DNA of 64,000 nt from Holothuria scabra (Eukaryota > Echinodermata > Holothuroidea > Aspidochirotida > Holothuriidae). Shown here piece after piece: positions 22,319 through 34,160 of this stretch. The first letter of the stretch is position 1; every line of letters begins with the position of its first letter. The stretch covers positions 47,650,879 to 47,714,878 of the forward strand of contig CM074187.1 of assembly GCA_037179385.1 (NCBI GenBank), given 5' to 3'. The translations under genes were made by a program, and so were the position numbers. Below the pieces are notes generated by a model. It was not told the origin of the DNA. It was given only the letters and a program-made list of their open reading frames with translations, and made no database searches.

Positions 22319-23940
22319 CAGTGGCGGAGCTGCCATATGGTCAGGGGGTTCCCCCCCCCCGCCCCTGACGGACCAAAATCGCCTGTCGGCGCCTTTTCAG
22401 GTTTTTAACATACAGACATACTTAATTCTTGCACCATTATTGGCAAAAGACATAATTTAATAGCGTTGTTTTAAGGCCCAGGTAACAAAATGCTCAATTA
22501 GCCACCAGTAACTGTACTATCTGCACTTTATTCTGATGAAAAGGGTCTTTTGTAATGTAGGGATATGTTTTGCCGAAACGTATCTTCGTGCTTTATACGC
22601 ACTAATTAATGTTGTCGCTCTGCTAAGTTAATTACTTCCACACCAAGCGTGATTATAAGCTTACAAAATACGCAGACTGACATTAAATTCACCCTCCCGG
22701 CCAATAAAAGATATTGCAAAGGGCGCGACAATAACTGTAGAGAAAATAGCCCTCTTGTTGTCGGGGATAACTGTCAGCATAGACAATAAAAAGAGTTAAT
22801 AACGATACCAAAAACAGCTTCCACAACATTTTTCAAAATCACTTGAAGAGAACATTCAGGTTAAAATAAAATAAAACTGCTATCAAAGTGGTAGTAGTTT
22901 AAGAGTTTTAATGAGCAGTTTCCATTTTGTGTTTCTTCAAGTGACCATTCTCATAAATGGCTATTTCTGACACTGCACGATAATCCCATGAAAATGCTCA
23001 TTTCTGTACTTCCGTGGTCTCAAAAGACAGAAAATTGCATCAAATAAGCTTAGGTTTAGGCTACTTTTATTTATTGTGAATTCGGTATCTAGAGAGCCAA
23101 ACAGACCTCTTGTCTTGGCTATTTCTTTAAATGTACTTAATTAATGACTATTTCAGAGTGGTCACATGATGTGAATTGCGTCAATTAATGTTTCTTCGTG
23201 TACTTATCTTGATTTCCAGATGCCAAAAATGTACACCTTACGGCGATTAATTTCTATAATTTTTTTCCCTCTGGACGATTGCTTGCTATTTGGTTAATCT
23301 TTATCTTCACAAAGTAGCCCACTATAACATTAAAATCTTAAATCGAGACCTGACAATAACACACAAAATATAATGACTACCTTCATACTAGAATGTGAAA
23401 GAGAGGGATAGAAACATGGGCCATGGACGTCCGCAGGTAGGGGCAAAGGGGGAACTTGCCCTCCCCTGAAAAATAAAAAAAAACCTGAAAAAACGAGGAC
23501 AACATGGAGAAAAAGACAAAGAAAAATTAACATCAATATTTCTTAACAGTTCACTCAGTGTTTTCCCTATTTATATGCGGTAAATAGGCTTTAGAAATGT
23601 CATTTCCAGTGATCTGAGAGGCATTTTGGACCAAAATTTTCTTGCGCTCCGCCCCAACTCATGGTGGCTCGGAGCCCCACCCCCCCAAAAAAGAATTAAG
23701 TCCCTCACCCTCCGAATTTTCTTCCGCGGGGGCCCATGGATAGAAAACTTAAATATTTTAATAGAAAAATTTGCTGAGGAGAAATGGCAAAGTAGTCTCT
23801 ACCAGGTGCGGAAATCAAATGGAAAGTCTGAAAAGCCGTGGCTTCGACCGTGCTAAGGATCAGGGTATTTACTCCTTCAAAACGCCCCTGCAGACCATTT
23901 TCGCCCCGCTCCCCGACCGAAATCCCTAGCTCCGCCACTG
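22319..23940. mobile_element. hAT-like element, CAGTGGCGGAGCT ends
   Basis: Left end CAGTGGCGGAGCT and right end AGCTCCGCCACTG form a perfect 13-bp terminal repeat. The perfect 8-bp duplication CACCCAAT lies at 22311-22318 and 23941-23948. Inside are a degenerate inverted repeat at about 22830-22970 (TCACTTGAAGA / TCTTCAAGTGA) and an E-module fragment at 23577-23672. No transposase frame is visible. Confidence 0.88.
23577..23672 (-). repeat. E module fragment in hAT-like element
   Basis: GTCATTTCCAGTGATCTGAG, CCAAAATTTTCTTGCGCTCC and CCCAACTCATGGTGGCTC align with the reverse E module, more diverged than the 18-kb copies. Confidence 0.6.
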
Positions 23941-24189
23941 CACCCAATTGCTACAGGCAGAAAAGTTTTCTCTCGTATGCCGTTGTCGTTATTGTGTGCT
24001 TCGTTACTTTATTCTAGTGCTTAGAGCAGCACCACTTTTATGGCTTGAAAGCATAGGCTAATTGGTTCCTTATGGAGGTGTACATCATTAAAGATTCAAC
24101 GGAAGGGGATTATTTTTGTCTAATATATTTACACTAGTTGGCAAAGTTTTGGCTCTTTCTCCAGCTAAGAGGTTACTAATACTACACTT

Positions 24190-24830
24190 TTACCATGGTA
24201 AATTTACTACACCTAATTACACATTTACCATGGTAAAACTATAGTAACTGTAGTGAATTTACCATGGTATATACAACGGTATTTTGGTCCATATGACGTT
24301 GTAAACTAATTACCAAGGTAAATTTACTGAAAGTCACTATGGATTTACCCTGTTGTTTTAACCCTGTTTTTAATGTGTTTTACTACGTTTTTACCACCTT
24401 TCCCATTGTGCAGGCACAGCCACTTTATTTTGCAAAACTGGTGATTTATACTGATGGTAGGCTACTGCATTTCTACCACAGTTTTACCATAAAAGTACTA
24501 TGGTTTACCACGGGCGCGTATCCAGGATTGTGTCATGGGAGGGTTTTGGTGTCATGGGTGGGGGCGGGGGGAAGGACACGAAATAGGGAAAAGTCTAAGC
24601 CGTTAATTTAGGTGTTTTTGCATTGCAAGGTTGAGTCATGGGGAGGGGGGGTGTTCTAACTCCCAAACCCACCCCCGTGGCTACGCCACTGCATGGTTTA
24701 CCATTGTTTTAGCTCATTCTTACCACAAATTTACCACGGTTTTACCCTATTTTACCACAGTTTTACCTCATTTCTTACCAAGAAATTACCGTGCCTTTCC
24801 TGTCATTCTACCATGGGGTAAACATTCAAA
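24190..24830. repeat. Degenerate array of TTTACCATGGTAAA palindromes
   Basis: ACCATGGT and its half-sites TTTACCA/TGGTAAA recur many times at irregular 15-35 bp spacing. Several are full palindromes such as TTTACCATGGTAAA. The array is interrupted by a hAT-like MITE at 24509-24693. It may be an old expanded satellite or the interior of a palindrome-rich MITE. The open frame at 24339-24611 is low complexity and spans the insertion. Confidence 0.7.
24509..24693. mobile_element. hAT-like MITE in the ACCATGGT array
   Basis: The left end CACGGGCGCGTATCCAGGA and right end CCGTGGCTACGCCACTG resemble inverted hAT-like termini. Flanks share TGGTTTAC (24501-24508 and 24694-24701), and the match extends to 11 bases, partly because the target is itself repetitive. 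G-rich and C-rich tracts lie inside each end. Confidence 0.6.
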
Positions 24831-25254
24831 AATTAACATCCCCTACTTGTTGTAGATAATGAAAAGGAATTTGAAAAAGACAACCAGATGCATGCATTCA
24901 ATTTTTTTACCCGTAGAATTTATATTCAAAACCTCAAGCATTAAAAATAATACATGACATGAAACTTACTAGTTTTTAAAAGTTGTTACCTTAAATTTGC
25001 TGACTGCAGTGCTGAGAAAATTTTTCATTACATCACAAATGAAGAAAAAATATTTATTAATGCACATAAAGAAGACCCTTTGATTTCAAATTGTAATTAG
25101 AGAGTCTTTGAACACCAACTAAAATGATGTAATATGTACAATATTATTTAATCAATTGCTTTTTTGTATAATATAGATAAAGCTACAATGTAAATATATG
25201 AGCAAATTCCAGTGAAAGAAGTAACTTCTTGTAAATTTTGGTACTTCTAATTGG
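24831..25254. other. No recognised feature
   Basis: Very AT-rich spacer with no supported gene. Confidence 0.4.
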
Positions 25255-25592
25255 GTTGGTTATGAACTTTAATCATTTTTCCCCAAACATTTCCCCATAT
25301 ACCAATGACACATGGCCAAACCTAGACAATACCCAAATCCTACAAGGCCTACAAATAATTCTTTTTGAGAGAGTACTGAATGGTTCAATTCGCTGTTCAA
25401 AAAATCGTGTCCAAACACTTTTTCAAATTATGCACAAAACCTTTAAAGTCAAGGCACCACAAAATTCAAAATTGCAACTTCTTCCGAAACTATTGAACAT
25501 GAAATTTGACTTATTATGCAAAGCATTGTCATGTTTTAGTGACCCTTCAATTAACTCTCTCATTAAGTTATCGATATCAACCCAAACCCTTG
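25255..25592 (+). mobile_element. TTAA-type MITE, family B copy 3 (degraded)
   Basis: GCATTGTCATGTTTTAGTGA, then CCCTTCAATTAACTCTCTCA and GTTATCGATATCAACCC match family B copy 1 in the same orientation. Both termini are eroded. The overlapping 134-residue frame at 25238-25642 is a by-product, since the other two copies do not keep it. Confidence 0.6.
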
Positions 25593-25959
25593 AATTGCAT
25601 TTTAGATTAAACAGAAAAGGAATTTTTGCCTTACCATTGTGAAGAGGAGAAGGGACACGTTTACCCTCTGATATCACCCCTTGGGTAACTTTACCCTTTG
25701 TTTGTAATTCCTTTGGCACAAACTATATTAAACCATGCAACATTTTTCAATATGTCACCTACCATGCTCTGCTGCTGAAAGTGAACCGGATTTGTTGCAA
25801 AGGTTGACTATGTTGCTCATCTATCCGAACAGAAATAATGTACATCACAACAGGTTTGTAGCCACGGGGCACATATTTTTCCCCTTCCCTCTAAAAAATT
25901 ATAATATCTAGAAAGCCAAAAGGCTTAGTGAAGTTCCTTGCCGCTGGAATGCAATTTGT

Positions 25960-26494
25960 AAATAATTTACTATTGGACCTGTCGTGACCCCAAATGACCT
26001 ATAAGATTTTGCATATTTGGCAAATATAAGATAAGACTCACTTACCCTTTATGAGGTACCATATATACAAGTAATTTCTAAGAAATTTACTATTTGAACT
26101 CTCGTGACCATACCTTTACTTTTTTATCCAGCTGACACTATGTTACACAAACATGTTGGTGTGTCGTTAAGTCATATCTAACAAATTATCTAACTCTCGT
26201 GACCTCAAATGTCCTTTGACCTCCACGAAAATCGATAGAGATCATCTATTCACTATTCAACATGCCCAACCCACACACCAACTGCAATCACATGTACCTT
26301 TCTTTATATAATGTGTTTACAAGGTTTTGACATTATGACCTCTCGTGACCCTAAATGACCTTTGACCTCCACCAAAAGCAATCAAGGGATCATCTATCTA
26401 ATATGCATTGGGTACCCACACACCAAATATGAGATTAGTCACTTTTAGCCTTCTTGAGTTACCCTTTTGCGAGTATACGTGTTCATACATGTCT
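25960..26494. repeat. Tandem DR1-like array F, first block (left of LINE)
   Basis: Units contain CTCGTGACC, AAATGACC and TTTGACCTCCACC at about 120-140 bp spacing. A perfect TGACCTTTGACCT direct repeat is at 26356-26368. The array resumes at 32058, right of the LINE, which therefore inserted into it. TGACCTTTGACCT is a DR1 nuclear-receptor element (HNF4/RXR type) by known consensus. Confidence 0.6.
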
Positions 26495-26749
26495 TTTTTT
26501 TTTTCCATCCTCTTTTATTCAGTGTTTGCATCGAATATGGTACACGTTAACAGAACAATAATTAACAATTTACAATTTATCTGCATATTAACGTATAGGG
26601 ATACTATAAACGTACAGTTAGAAATCTCTCCAACAAAAATCAAGCATTTCGCTTACAGGATATACATTTACAATAAACATCGGCTATTTAACTTCCAACA
26701 CAAGAACCCCACCAATAAAATTCATCAACGTCCCTCTTAAAATTAATGT

Positions 26750-29700
26750 TTATTGAAAAAGGAGCGGACAGTTTCTAAATGCCAGCTGAAGACTATCATA
26801 TGTTATTGTGGGACTTACTCTTGAATTTCCGATTTTCTTTTCGACTTGTATACTAAATTTGAATTTATATAAAAACTCATTTAAGTTGGGTAACTCAAAA
26901 TTCAGTTTCTTGTTGAACAAATAAAATTTTAGATGAAAAATCAAAAAGTTATATGGATGTCTTAAGTAGAACTTATACCCAAAAAATAAGTCTTCCTTGG
27001 AAAAAGTAAACTGTCTGCCCAACATGCTTTGTTCAACGTCTAAAATAAAATTTGAAGTGATGTTACATTCCCCCAAAAAATGTTCTATAGATTCGTTCTG
27101 TTCTTTACAAAAGGTACAAAGTGGGCTGCCTACGATATTCATACGATAAAGGCGGGCATTAGTGCCTAGAATACGATGAATAAACCGGTATTGAAAGTAG
27201 CGAATCTTGCTTTCTTTGCATGAGGTGAAAGGAATTTTACAAATGGTTTGCCATTGGGATTGGTTGAACTGAAAAACTTCGTTCCACTTTGAAAAAGCAA
27301 CAGAAGGTGTAGTGACAGTTTCAATTAATTGCCTATAGATATAACGGGATACATACAAAATATCATGAAGATTATCCGCCAAGTCATTTAAATTTTCATG
27401 ATTTAACACATCCAGACTTTCAATCCAAACTCTAGGAATAGCGGATAAAATACCGTAAAAAACGGTGAAAGGGAAAACATCCAATGAATATTTTTGTTTA
27501 AAGGATTCAAAGCTTAGAGGTCTTTTGTTATTGTCATAAAGATCATTAACCCTTAAGACACCTTTTGCATACATAAAATCGTAAAATACAATTTCATTAT
27601 TAATTCTTATCGATGAATTATTCCATATTATTTCGTGACCATAATTTTCTGCTGGATTTCGAAATGAGTAGTTTGACCATGCAGCACAAACATCGTAAAT
27701 AAAATGATTATTAATTGCTAAATCTTTCGCCTGGTAATTACAGTGAAATAATAATTGTTTCCCATATTTATGCAGGTAAAAATCAAAAAAGAGTTTCCAG
27801 GTAGCAGAAGTATCATCAGTATATCGTTTAACCCATGTGCATTTTAATGCACAAATAAAAGAAGTAATGTGAGTGGCACCCAAGCCACCTTGATCTATTG
27901 GGCAGATCAAAGTAGTTCTTTTTATTTTATCTGGTTTACCACCCCAGATAAAACGGAACAAACGGGTTTCCACTTCTTTAATGAAATTTCTAGGGGGGTC
28001 AGGTAGTACTTGAAATAGGAACACTAATTGTGAGAGGGCAAAAGTCTTAATAATAGTAATTTACCTATAGGTGTTAAATCCCTCGTTGACCAAAGATTTA
28101 ACTTATTTTTAAGGCGAGAAAGCTTGGGGGTGTAATTCAGATGGAATAAATTATCTCTGTTATTGTCAAAGGTAATACCCAAAACCGTAACAGGGCCAAG
28201 AGTCCAAGCAAAATTGAACTCGTCTAGGAAAAGTGGCTTATTACCAGCTAATGGGCCTAAAGGAAAAATACTAGTTTTTTTCATAGTTAACTTTAAACCG
28301 GAGGATTCCTCTAGTAAATGAAAGATTTCGGTTACAGCACGTAAGCTATTGTGGGTACCATCGATAAAAATGGTGGTATCATCAGCATATTGGGTTATTC
28401 TAATTTCCTTTTCCATAACAGATAATCCTGTTAACAAAGGGGAATCATTAATGCTGATAGCCAAAATTTCGGCACATATTGTAAAAATGTAAGGGCTAAG
28501 GGGACACCCCTGTCTAACGCCTCTAGATATATGAAAATATGGGGATGAATAGCCATTATTACAAACGCAAGCTGAAGCATTGGAATATAGTGTGCGAAGC
28601 CACTGAGTAAAACCTTCCTTAAAACCAAAATAGCTAAGGCATTTAAAAATAAAAGCCCATTCCAGGCGATCAAAGGCTTTTTCAAAATCTACAAATAGTA
28701 AAAACCAGACACGTTAAAGTCCTGGCAGTAATCGAGACAATCAAGTATTAAACGAATATTTTCCCCAATGAATCTGTTTTTAATAAAACCAGTTTGATTT
28801 GAGTTAATAATAGACGGGATTACTTTTTTAAGTCTAGTAGCTAAAGCCTTTGCGGCAATTTTGTAATCTACGTTTAATAATGATATAGGTCGGTAGTTCT
28901 TGACTAAAGTATGATCTTTCTGTGGCTTCGAATTAAGGTAATCAACCCCCGCCCCTGCTCGTGTGGAAGTTCAATCTTGTCATAAGAGTAATTAAGAGAA
29001 TTAAGTACATGATTCCCTATCTTATGCCAGAAAGTCTTATAGAACTCAACTGTAAGGCCATCACTCCCTGGACTTTTTCCTTTGCTAGAAGAGTTAAGAG
29101 CTTCCCAACATTCTTTAAGAGTAAATTTACCTTCACAACTCTCAGCCTCCTCTTCGGATAAAGGATTGCTACAACATTTATTACCAAATATAGTAGAAGG
29201 ATTGCACCCTTCACTAGTATACAAAGATCTATAGAAAGTTGCCAAAGTACGAATAATTGCTACACTGTTACAGATATCGGTTCCATCGTCGGACTTAAGT
29301 TTGCGAATTACGTTAAAGCTTTTGTTACGACTCTCTAAATTTAGGAAGTACTTTGTGTTTCTCTCTCCTTTCTCGACCCATCGTGCTCTTTGATCGTATG
29401 ATTATACCTTGAACTTTATGATCGTAAATACATTGCAATTTCATTCGAGCTTCAGCTAACTTATGGGCATCTTCTGCTAAATTTGATGAATAGTACTTTT
29501 GCTCCAAATGTGAAATTTCCTTAATTAAGTTAGTTTCAGTTTTCCTCCTTTCCCTTGCTCTCTTCTTTCTATAATCAATCGATGTTTTTCGGATACAATA
29601 TTTCAAATACTCCCATTGTAAGGGAGGATTCTCGGCAGTATAATTATTTGTTATGTCCGCAATTAAATCAGAAATCAAGGTAATGTACTCTGGGTCAAAG

Positions 29701-30467
29701 AGTAAAGAGTTATTAAATTTCCAATGACCTGGTCCTCTGTCTTCTTTACAAGTCTTAATATCTAAATGAACCAATGAGTGGTCGGAATTCAATCCCGGGG
29801 TAAAACTAGTTTTTACTACGAAATGGCTTAAGTTTCGGGCTATAAGAAAAAAGTCGAGCCTGCAGTGTATACCTGTAGTGATGTTTGAGGACCAAGTAAA
29901 ATGCTTTTCGTGTGGGTTTCTCTCCCTCCAAATGTCAACTAAATTTAAAGAAGACATGATCTCCATGCATTTATCCCTGCCCTTAAAGTTAGTACGGGGA
30001 TTACCCCCTGCTTTATCTAAATCAAGATTAAATACAAAATTAAAATCTCCACCTACCACCAAAGAGTCCCATTGAAAATCCTCTAATTTACGATATAATA
30101 ACTCAAAAAAGCCAGGGTCATCTAAATTCGGTCCATATAGACAAACAAGAGTAAACATCTTCTGCCTAATAGTTACTTGAAGGAGGAGTAAACGTCCATT
30201 ATCGCAGACGACCGTTCGACAGATTGTGTAATTTAGAGTTAGATTAAAAAGAATGCAAACCCCGCGACTAATTGTCGAGCCGTGGCAAAAAACAATATGC
30301 CCACCCCATTCAGCTTTCCAGTAACGTTCGTCAATCTGAGCACTGTGGGTCTCTTGAATAAAGTAAATATCTTTATTATGCTTATGCAGATAAGTAAAAA
30401 CCTGTCTCCTCTTTTTACTCTGTCTAAGACCTCTTGCACTGTATGTACAAAATTTAACTTCCGTCAT
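26750..30467 (-). pseudogene. LINE ORF2: APE endonuclease plus reverse transcriptase, four frameshifts
   Basis: Starts at ATG 30467 and would encode about 1,240 residues. The endonuclease occupies roughly the first 230 and shows QETHS, YGPN, GGDFNFVFN, RLDFFLI and SDHSLVHLD. The first catalytic motif reads SARGL where the family has N.xGL, so the metal-site Asn is replaced by Ser (codon AGT for AAT). The reverse transcriptase has motif A FVDFEKAFD (about 28670-28695), motif B RGVRQGCPLSP, and motif C YADD (about 28379-28390). The C-terminal part has a Cys/His-type SPLCTFCKEQNESIEHFL segment. Frame changes occur near 29385, 28934, 28700 and 28048. The last two lie in T-rich or A-rich runs, so sequencing error is possible. 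The protein would nick target DNA and copy the LINE RNA. Confidence 0.88.
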
Positions 30468-31123
30468 TTAAACTCAGAGAAAATATACATGATTAAATAC
30501 ACTAGAAACAATCCTAATGAAACAAGACAGAGTCGGGAAACCAGAATAAGTACCATGATACACGGAAACACTACATAACAATGATTTATCGTGAAAAATT
30601 GAGGATGGATGATAGGAAAAAAATTAGAAAAAAAACTTAAGAAGCTAAGAAAACGAGCAGAACTACTCGTTAAGGTCCCAAAAAAGGACACGTCCGAAGT
30701 CATGGCCCGTAGACCTGAAATGATAAAGATTTGGGGCTATATAAAACGTGTTCAACAATGTCAACTTTCCATTGCAAATAGCCACCAGTCCGTTTTCATA
30801 AAATTTTATACTTAACATAAGATTGTATAGCCGGTTGGGTTGATCATCAATTTAAGAAAAGCGAAAAATTACCTCCTTGGAAGAATCCAGTGAAATATCC
30901 CCAGTGAGACAAACAAAAGATTTTCGATGGTCAATCGGTAACCAAAAGAAGATAGTCACTTTCAAAGGTTAAAGGAGAGTGAGAAAGGTCTCTCAGAGCT
31001 GACAAAACAAGTATAGTGAAAGGAAGGGTCCAACGTAATAAATAAAAACAGCATCACTGAACACAAGACATTTTCCAAGGCAACGAAAAGCCACTAATGA
31101 ATCGAAAGAAAAGTTGATCCTCT

Positions 31124-31954
31124 TTAACCTCTAGCCGCTGCGTCAAACTCGTAGGGCTTGCCCCCTCTGGATCTCCAGCATCCCGCATAGAGGCGAAGTC
31201 TTACCCCTTCCTGAAACAGTTCGTTAACTTTGGACCTCCATTTCTTCTTTTCAGCAAGGTCTTGCTTCGTCAAATCCTCAGTGATGAAGAAATCCTCTTC
31301 AGCAAGGGCCTGACGGGCATTTTGGATTATGGCAACCTTGTCTTGATAGAAAGACAGCTTCACTAAAATATGGCGGTCTCGCCCTCTAACGACCCTTCCA
31401 TCACGATGTGCCCTTTCGATTTTACATTCTGGCTTCCCTACCTTCTGAAATACTTCTTTTGCAATTTTCATGCAGTCCTCGTTTTCAGTAGATTTAAATC
31501 CAACAATTCTCAGATTGCTTCGACGAGAATGTCTTTCCTGTTTGTTCAACTGATCAGCCTGCACATGTTGGGTAGCTGTAACGTTAGTTAGGTCAGCTTC
31601 TAGGGAATCACACCTTTCTTTTAACGACCTGTTTTCTTGTTGTAGTTCCTTAATTTGCTTTTTATGTAATTCGATTGCCTTTCCAAACTCCTTACGGATC
31701 TTTTGCAGCTCTGCGTGTATAAGTTCAATCGATTGGTTCAAACTTTCAGTCAGTCCTCCAGAGGCAGTCGACACGTCATCGAAGTCATCATCGGCTTCAA
31801 GCGTTAGGCTAGGGGTTAGGCTAGAAAGTGATTTAAGGGCGGTGGCCTGTCCTCTCTTTTTCTTTCCTAAACTTCCGACCGGTCTACCTCGTCTGCTCAT
31901 TTTTCGTTTTTTTTTGTAAAAAACACCGAAAAGGCACAAAATATAGGTATCCAA
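31124..31954 (-). CDS. LINE ORF1 protein (coiled coil plus RRM-like, nucleic-acid chaperone type)
   Basis: An intact frame of 276 residues. I prefer the second methionine (minus-strand start near 31900, MSRRGRPVGSLGKKKRG), because it opens a basic AT-hook-like tail and the preceding 18 residues look like leader. Then follow a Ser/Thr- and acid-rich linker, a heptad-like coiled coil at about residues 75-135, the RRM opening RRSNLRIVGF at about 143-152, and a C-terminal segment with ITEDLTKQDLAEKKKW. L1 ORF1 proteins trimerise by their coiled coil and coat the LINE RNA in the cytoplasm. No frameshift is seen, in contrast to ORF2. The frame stops about 650 bp before ORF2. Confidence 0.85.
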   Translation of the reverse strand: MDTYILCLFGVFYKKKRKMSRRGRPVGSLGKKKRGQATALKSLSSLTPSLTLEADDDFDDVSTASGGLTESLNQSIELIHAELQKIRKEFGKAIELHKKQIKELQQENRSLKERCDSLEADLTNVTATQHVQADQLNKQERHSRRSNLRIVGFKSTENEDCMKIAKEVFQKVGKPECKIERAHRDGRVVRGRDRHILVKLSFYQDKVAIIQNARQALAEEDFFITEDLTKQDLAEKKKWRSKVNELFQEGVRLRLYAGCWRSRGGKPYEFDAAARG

Positions 31955-32057
31955 GCAACCGTTAGTCGAGGAAAGTTGATCTTTTTAGGCAAAAATAAGC
32001 AGCCCCGGAGGCGAAGTTGTTAGCCTAGCATTTCAGGCTCGTCCCTCCGAAAGCTTT

Positions 32058-32190
32058 GTGTTCATACATGTCTAATGTTGAAATTCATGAGAATTTTTGG
32101 TGATCCCTGGTGAATTTTGACCTATAAACCCAAACAACAGTAGGTCGTTTCAGTGCCCATGAACGTACAGGAAATTTTGAAAAATTGAAA
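32058..32190. repeat. DR1-like array F resumes right of the LINE
   Basis: GGTGATCCCTGGTGAATTTTG and ACCTATAAACCC continue the repeat interrupted at 26494. This copy is degraded. Confidence 0.5.
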
Positions 32191-32194
32191 CTCT

Positions 32195-32300
32195 CACCAG
32201 AAATGGCATTTTCCAAGCTTTGAAGGAGGATCTAAGCAGTCGCTATTTTGCCCAGAAAATTTAATTTACCAGATAAAATGCACCACTATCAAGAATAAAA
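32195..32300 (+). repeat. E module fragment
   Basis: AGAAATGGCATTTTCCAAGC, AAGGAGGATCTAAGCAGTCG and CAGATAAAATGCACCACTAT match the second half of the E module. No hAT-like ends are visible around it. Confidence 0.5.
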
Positions 32301-32793
32301 CAGAATTTAAGACATGTTAATGTATTCTACTCTACTGTGACTCTTGGCTAAATTCAATATATCAGTATATTGAATTGATGAAATTGTGTGACTGTCCGAA
32401 CTCCGACTGTAAATGATCTTACTTCTATTCGTAAATCCTTTTGAAAAAAGTCTCATTACCCACGGGTTTAAAGGAATTTTCAGGCACACGTATATGAAGA
32501 CATTCTCACTCTCCATCATTATACAGTTTTGAAAAACAAATTACCTGATTTTCATAACCATTGACCGAAATTTGGCTCAGGAGCAGGGCATATGGCAAAC
32601 AATTGGTCATGCACCGCACTGCACCTGAACACCTTCCCGTCGTTGCGTTGAATTAATTTTGCAATTGACTAGTTGACAAGCGCCCTCATTTTAGATCCAG
32701 AGTCAAAATAGTGTGGAAAATAAGTACTTTACTAACGTCTTGACCAAGACTAGACAGAATAAGGACATTTGACCATTTCAGGCATTGCGGTGT
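32301..32793. other. No recognised feature between the two LINEs
   Basis: About 500 bp with no supported gene. It separates two LINEs whose 5' ends face each other. Confidence 0.4.
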
Positions 32794-32804
32794 GAAAGAC
32801 TGTG

Positions 32805-34160
32805 TGTGTGCGTGTTTCAGAAATCTTACAGTTTTTTGAAACCTTAAAGAATTTTGAAAGGGCGACCGGTGCTTGCATCAATTTGGCGAAAACGTATGGG
32901 TTGAAATTGGGAAAGTTTTCCTCACAACCACTTCCGGGCAATATACAATGGAGCACCTCTGGCATTAAAATAACAGGGATAGTGTTCGGTACTTGTGATT
33001 CTGTTTTTAGCAATTGGGCCACAAAAATCACAACTACGCAGTCTCGAGTCAGAACTTGGTCAAAAAGGCATTTAACCCTCATAGAGAAAGCCAGGGTCGT
33101 TAATATGGCGGTTTACACACTATTTTATTTTTTGGGCCCAGTTTTTCCGATACCTGAACGGATAGTTAAGGAGGTACACAAAGCTGTGTTCGCCTTTATA
33201 TGGGGAGTAAACAAACCTGATCTTGTCTCCCGTGACGTTATTACTTTGCCAAAGAATTGTGGGGGATTAGGTATCGATGACTTGAAAGTTAAAATGAATG
33301 CCTTGCTGGTTAAACCGTTATTCCCTCTTCTTCTTGGAAAAGACCTGCCCGCACACCTATTGACAGTCCGCTATTTCGTTGCAAAGCAACTGCGTAGTGT
33401 TTACCCCTCTATCTGGTCCAATTCTAGGCCTAATTGTGATGTGTGTTCCCCTTCCTTAATACTTTCGTGTTCCATTTTGAAAAAATTGTTTAGTGCGGAC
33501 AAAAGCTTTGCCAAGGCATGTCGGAATACTAAGGATATTGTGAAAAAGTTACGACTGGATAATGTTACTATCTCTATCGTTAACAAGCACCCCAACTACC
33601 CTTGGAACAAAATTTGGGATTTAGTCTTCGGTTTGTTTCTTGATAATAAGCTTATTGATTTCCAGTGGAGACTAGCTCACCAAGTTCTTTATACGGGGAA
33701 AAGAATCAAAGACTGGGGTATGGGTGATGGTGTTTGTCCCTTTGACGGTTGTACTGACGTAGAGACTTTAGTCCACATTTTTTGGGATTGTCCAAAAGTC
33801 CAGCCCATTCTAACATGGGTCAAAGATATTTTCACAAAGCTAGGAGACAGTGTTGTTGATTTTGACACCCACTTGTTTATGTTTGGCTTTCCCGATATAA
33901 ACTGCAGGAAGCAGGTTTTTAACAGAATTTGGTTTATCTTCTGTGTGACTAAATTTATCCTCTGGAAATCAAGATGTTTACATGTTTTCGAGTTAGAAGC
34001 TCAAAGCTATCAAGAAATACTGTCAATAATTATTAAAACTATTAAAGACAGAATCGAAGCCGATTACAGAAGATTTTCGAAGGAAAAATTTTTCAAAATG
34101 TGGATTAAGGATAGGTCATGTGTTACCCTGGGGAATGGTGACCTTAATTATAATTTGTAA
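32805..34160 (+). pseudogene. LINE ORF2 C-terminal part, 5'-truncated
   Basis: One uninterrupted frame of about 450 residues, whose true start was lost in the truncation. It begins after the YADD catalytic motif. Landmarks are GACINLAKTYGLKLG (thumb/connection region), WSKRHLTLIEKARVVNMAVY, the FAFIWGVNKPDLVSRDVITL block (also found as RFIWGGKPDKIKRTTLI in the 26-kb LINE), and a zf-RVT-like segment FQWRLAHQVLYTGKRI...CPFDGC...ETLVHIFWDCP. Keeping an open frame over 1.35 kb implies a fairly recent insertion. It cannot be catalytic because the polymerase and endonuclease domains are missing. Confidence 0.88.

Larger units (their letters stand above)
26495..32057 (-). mobile_element. Full-length L1/Tx1-clade LINE with 16-bp target duplication
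   Basis: A 5.56-kb LINE reading right to left. The flanks GTGTTCATACATGTCT (26479-26494 and 32058-32073) are identical for 16 bp, so both ends are defined and the element is not 5'-truncated. Order on the minus strand: a short 5' leader, ORF1 (coiled coil plus RRM-like domain), a spacer of about 650 bp, ORF2 (apurinic endonuclease, reverse transcriptase, C-terminal domain), a 3' untranslated region with AATAAA (26514-26519), then a poly(A) tail seen as T11 at 26494-26504. The two-ORF layout with an APE endonuclease is diagnostic of the L1/Tx1 group. Four frameshifts break ORF2, so this copy is not autonomous as sequenced. Confidence 0.93.

Noticed and set aside
22830..22970. Separate MITE inside the 22319 hAT-like element
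   Set aside because: An inverted repeat (TCACTTGAAGA / TCTTCAAGTGA) is visible, but it is degenerate and has no clear ends or duplication, so it is only mentioned as internal structure.
25238..25642. 134-residue frame as a gene
   Set aside because: It lies over family B MITE sequence, and the other two copies do not keep the frame.
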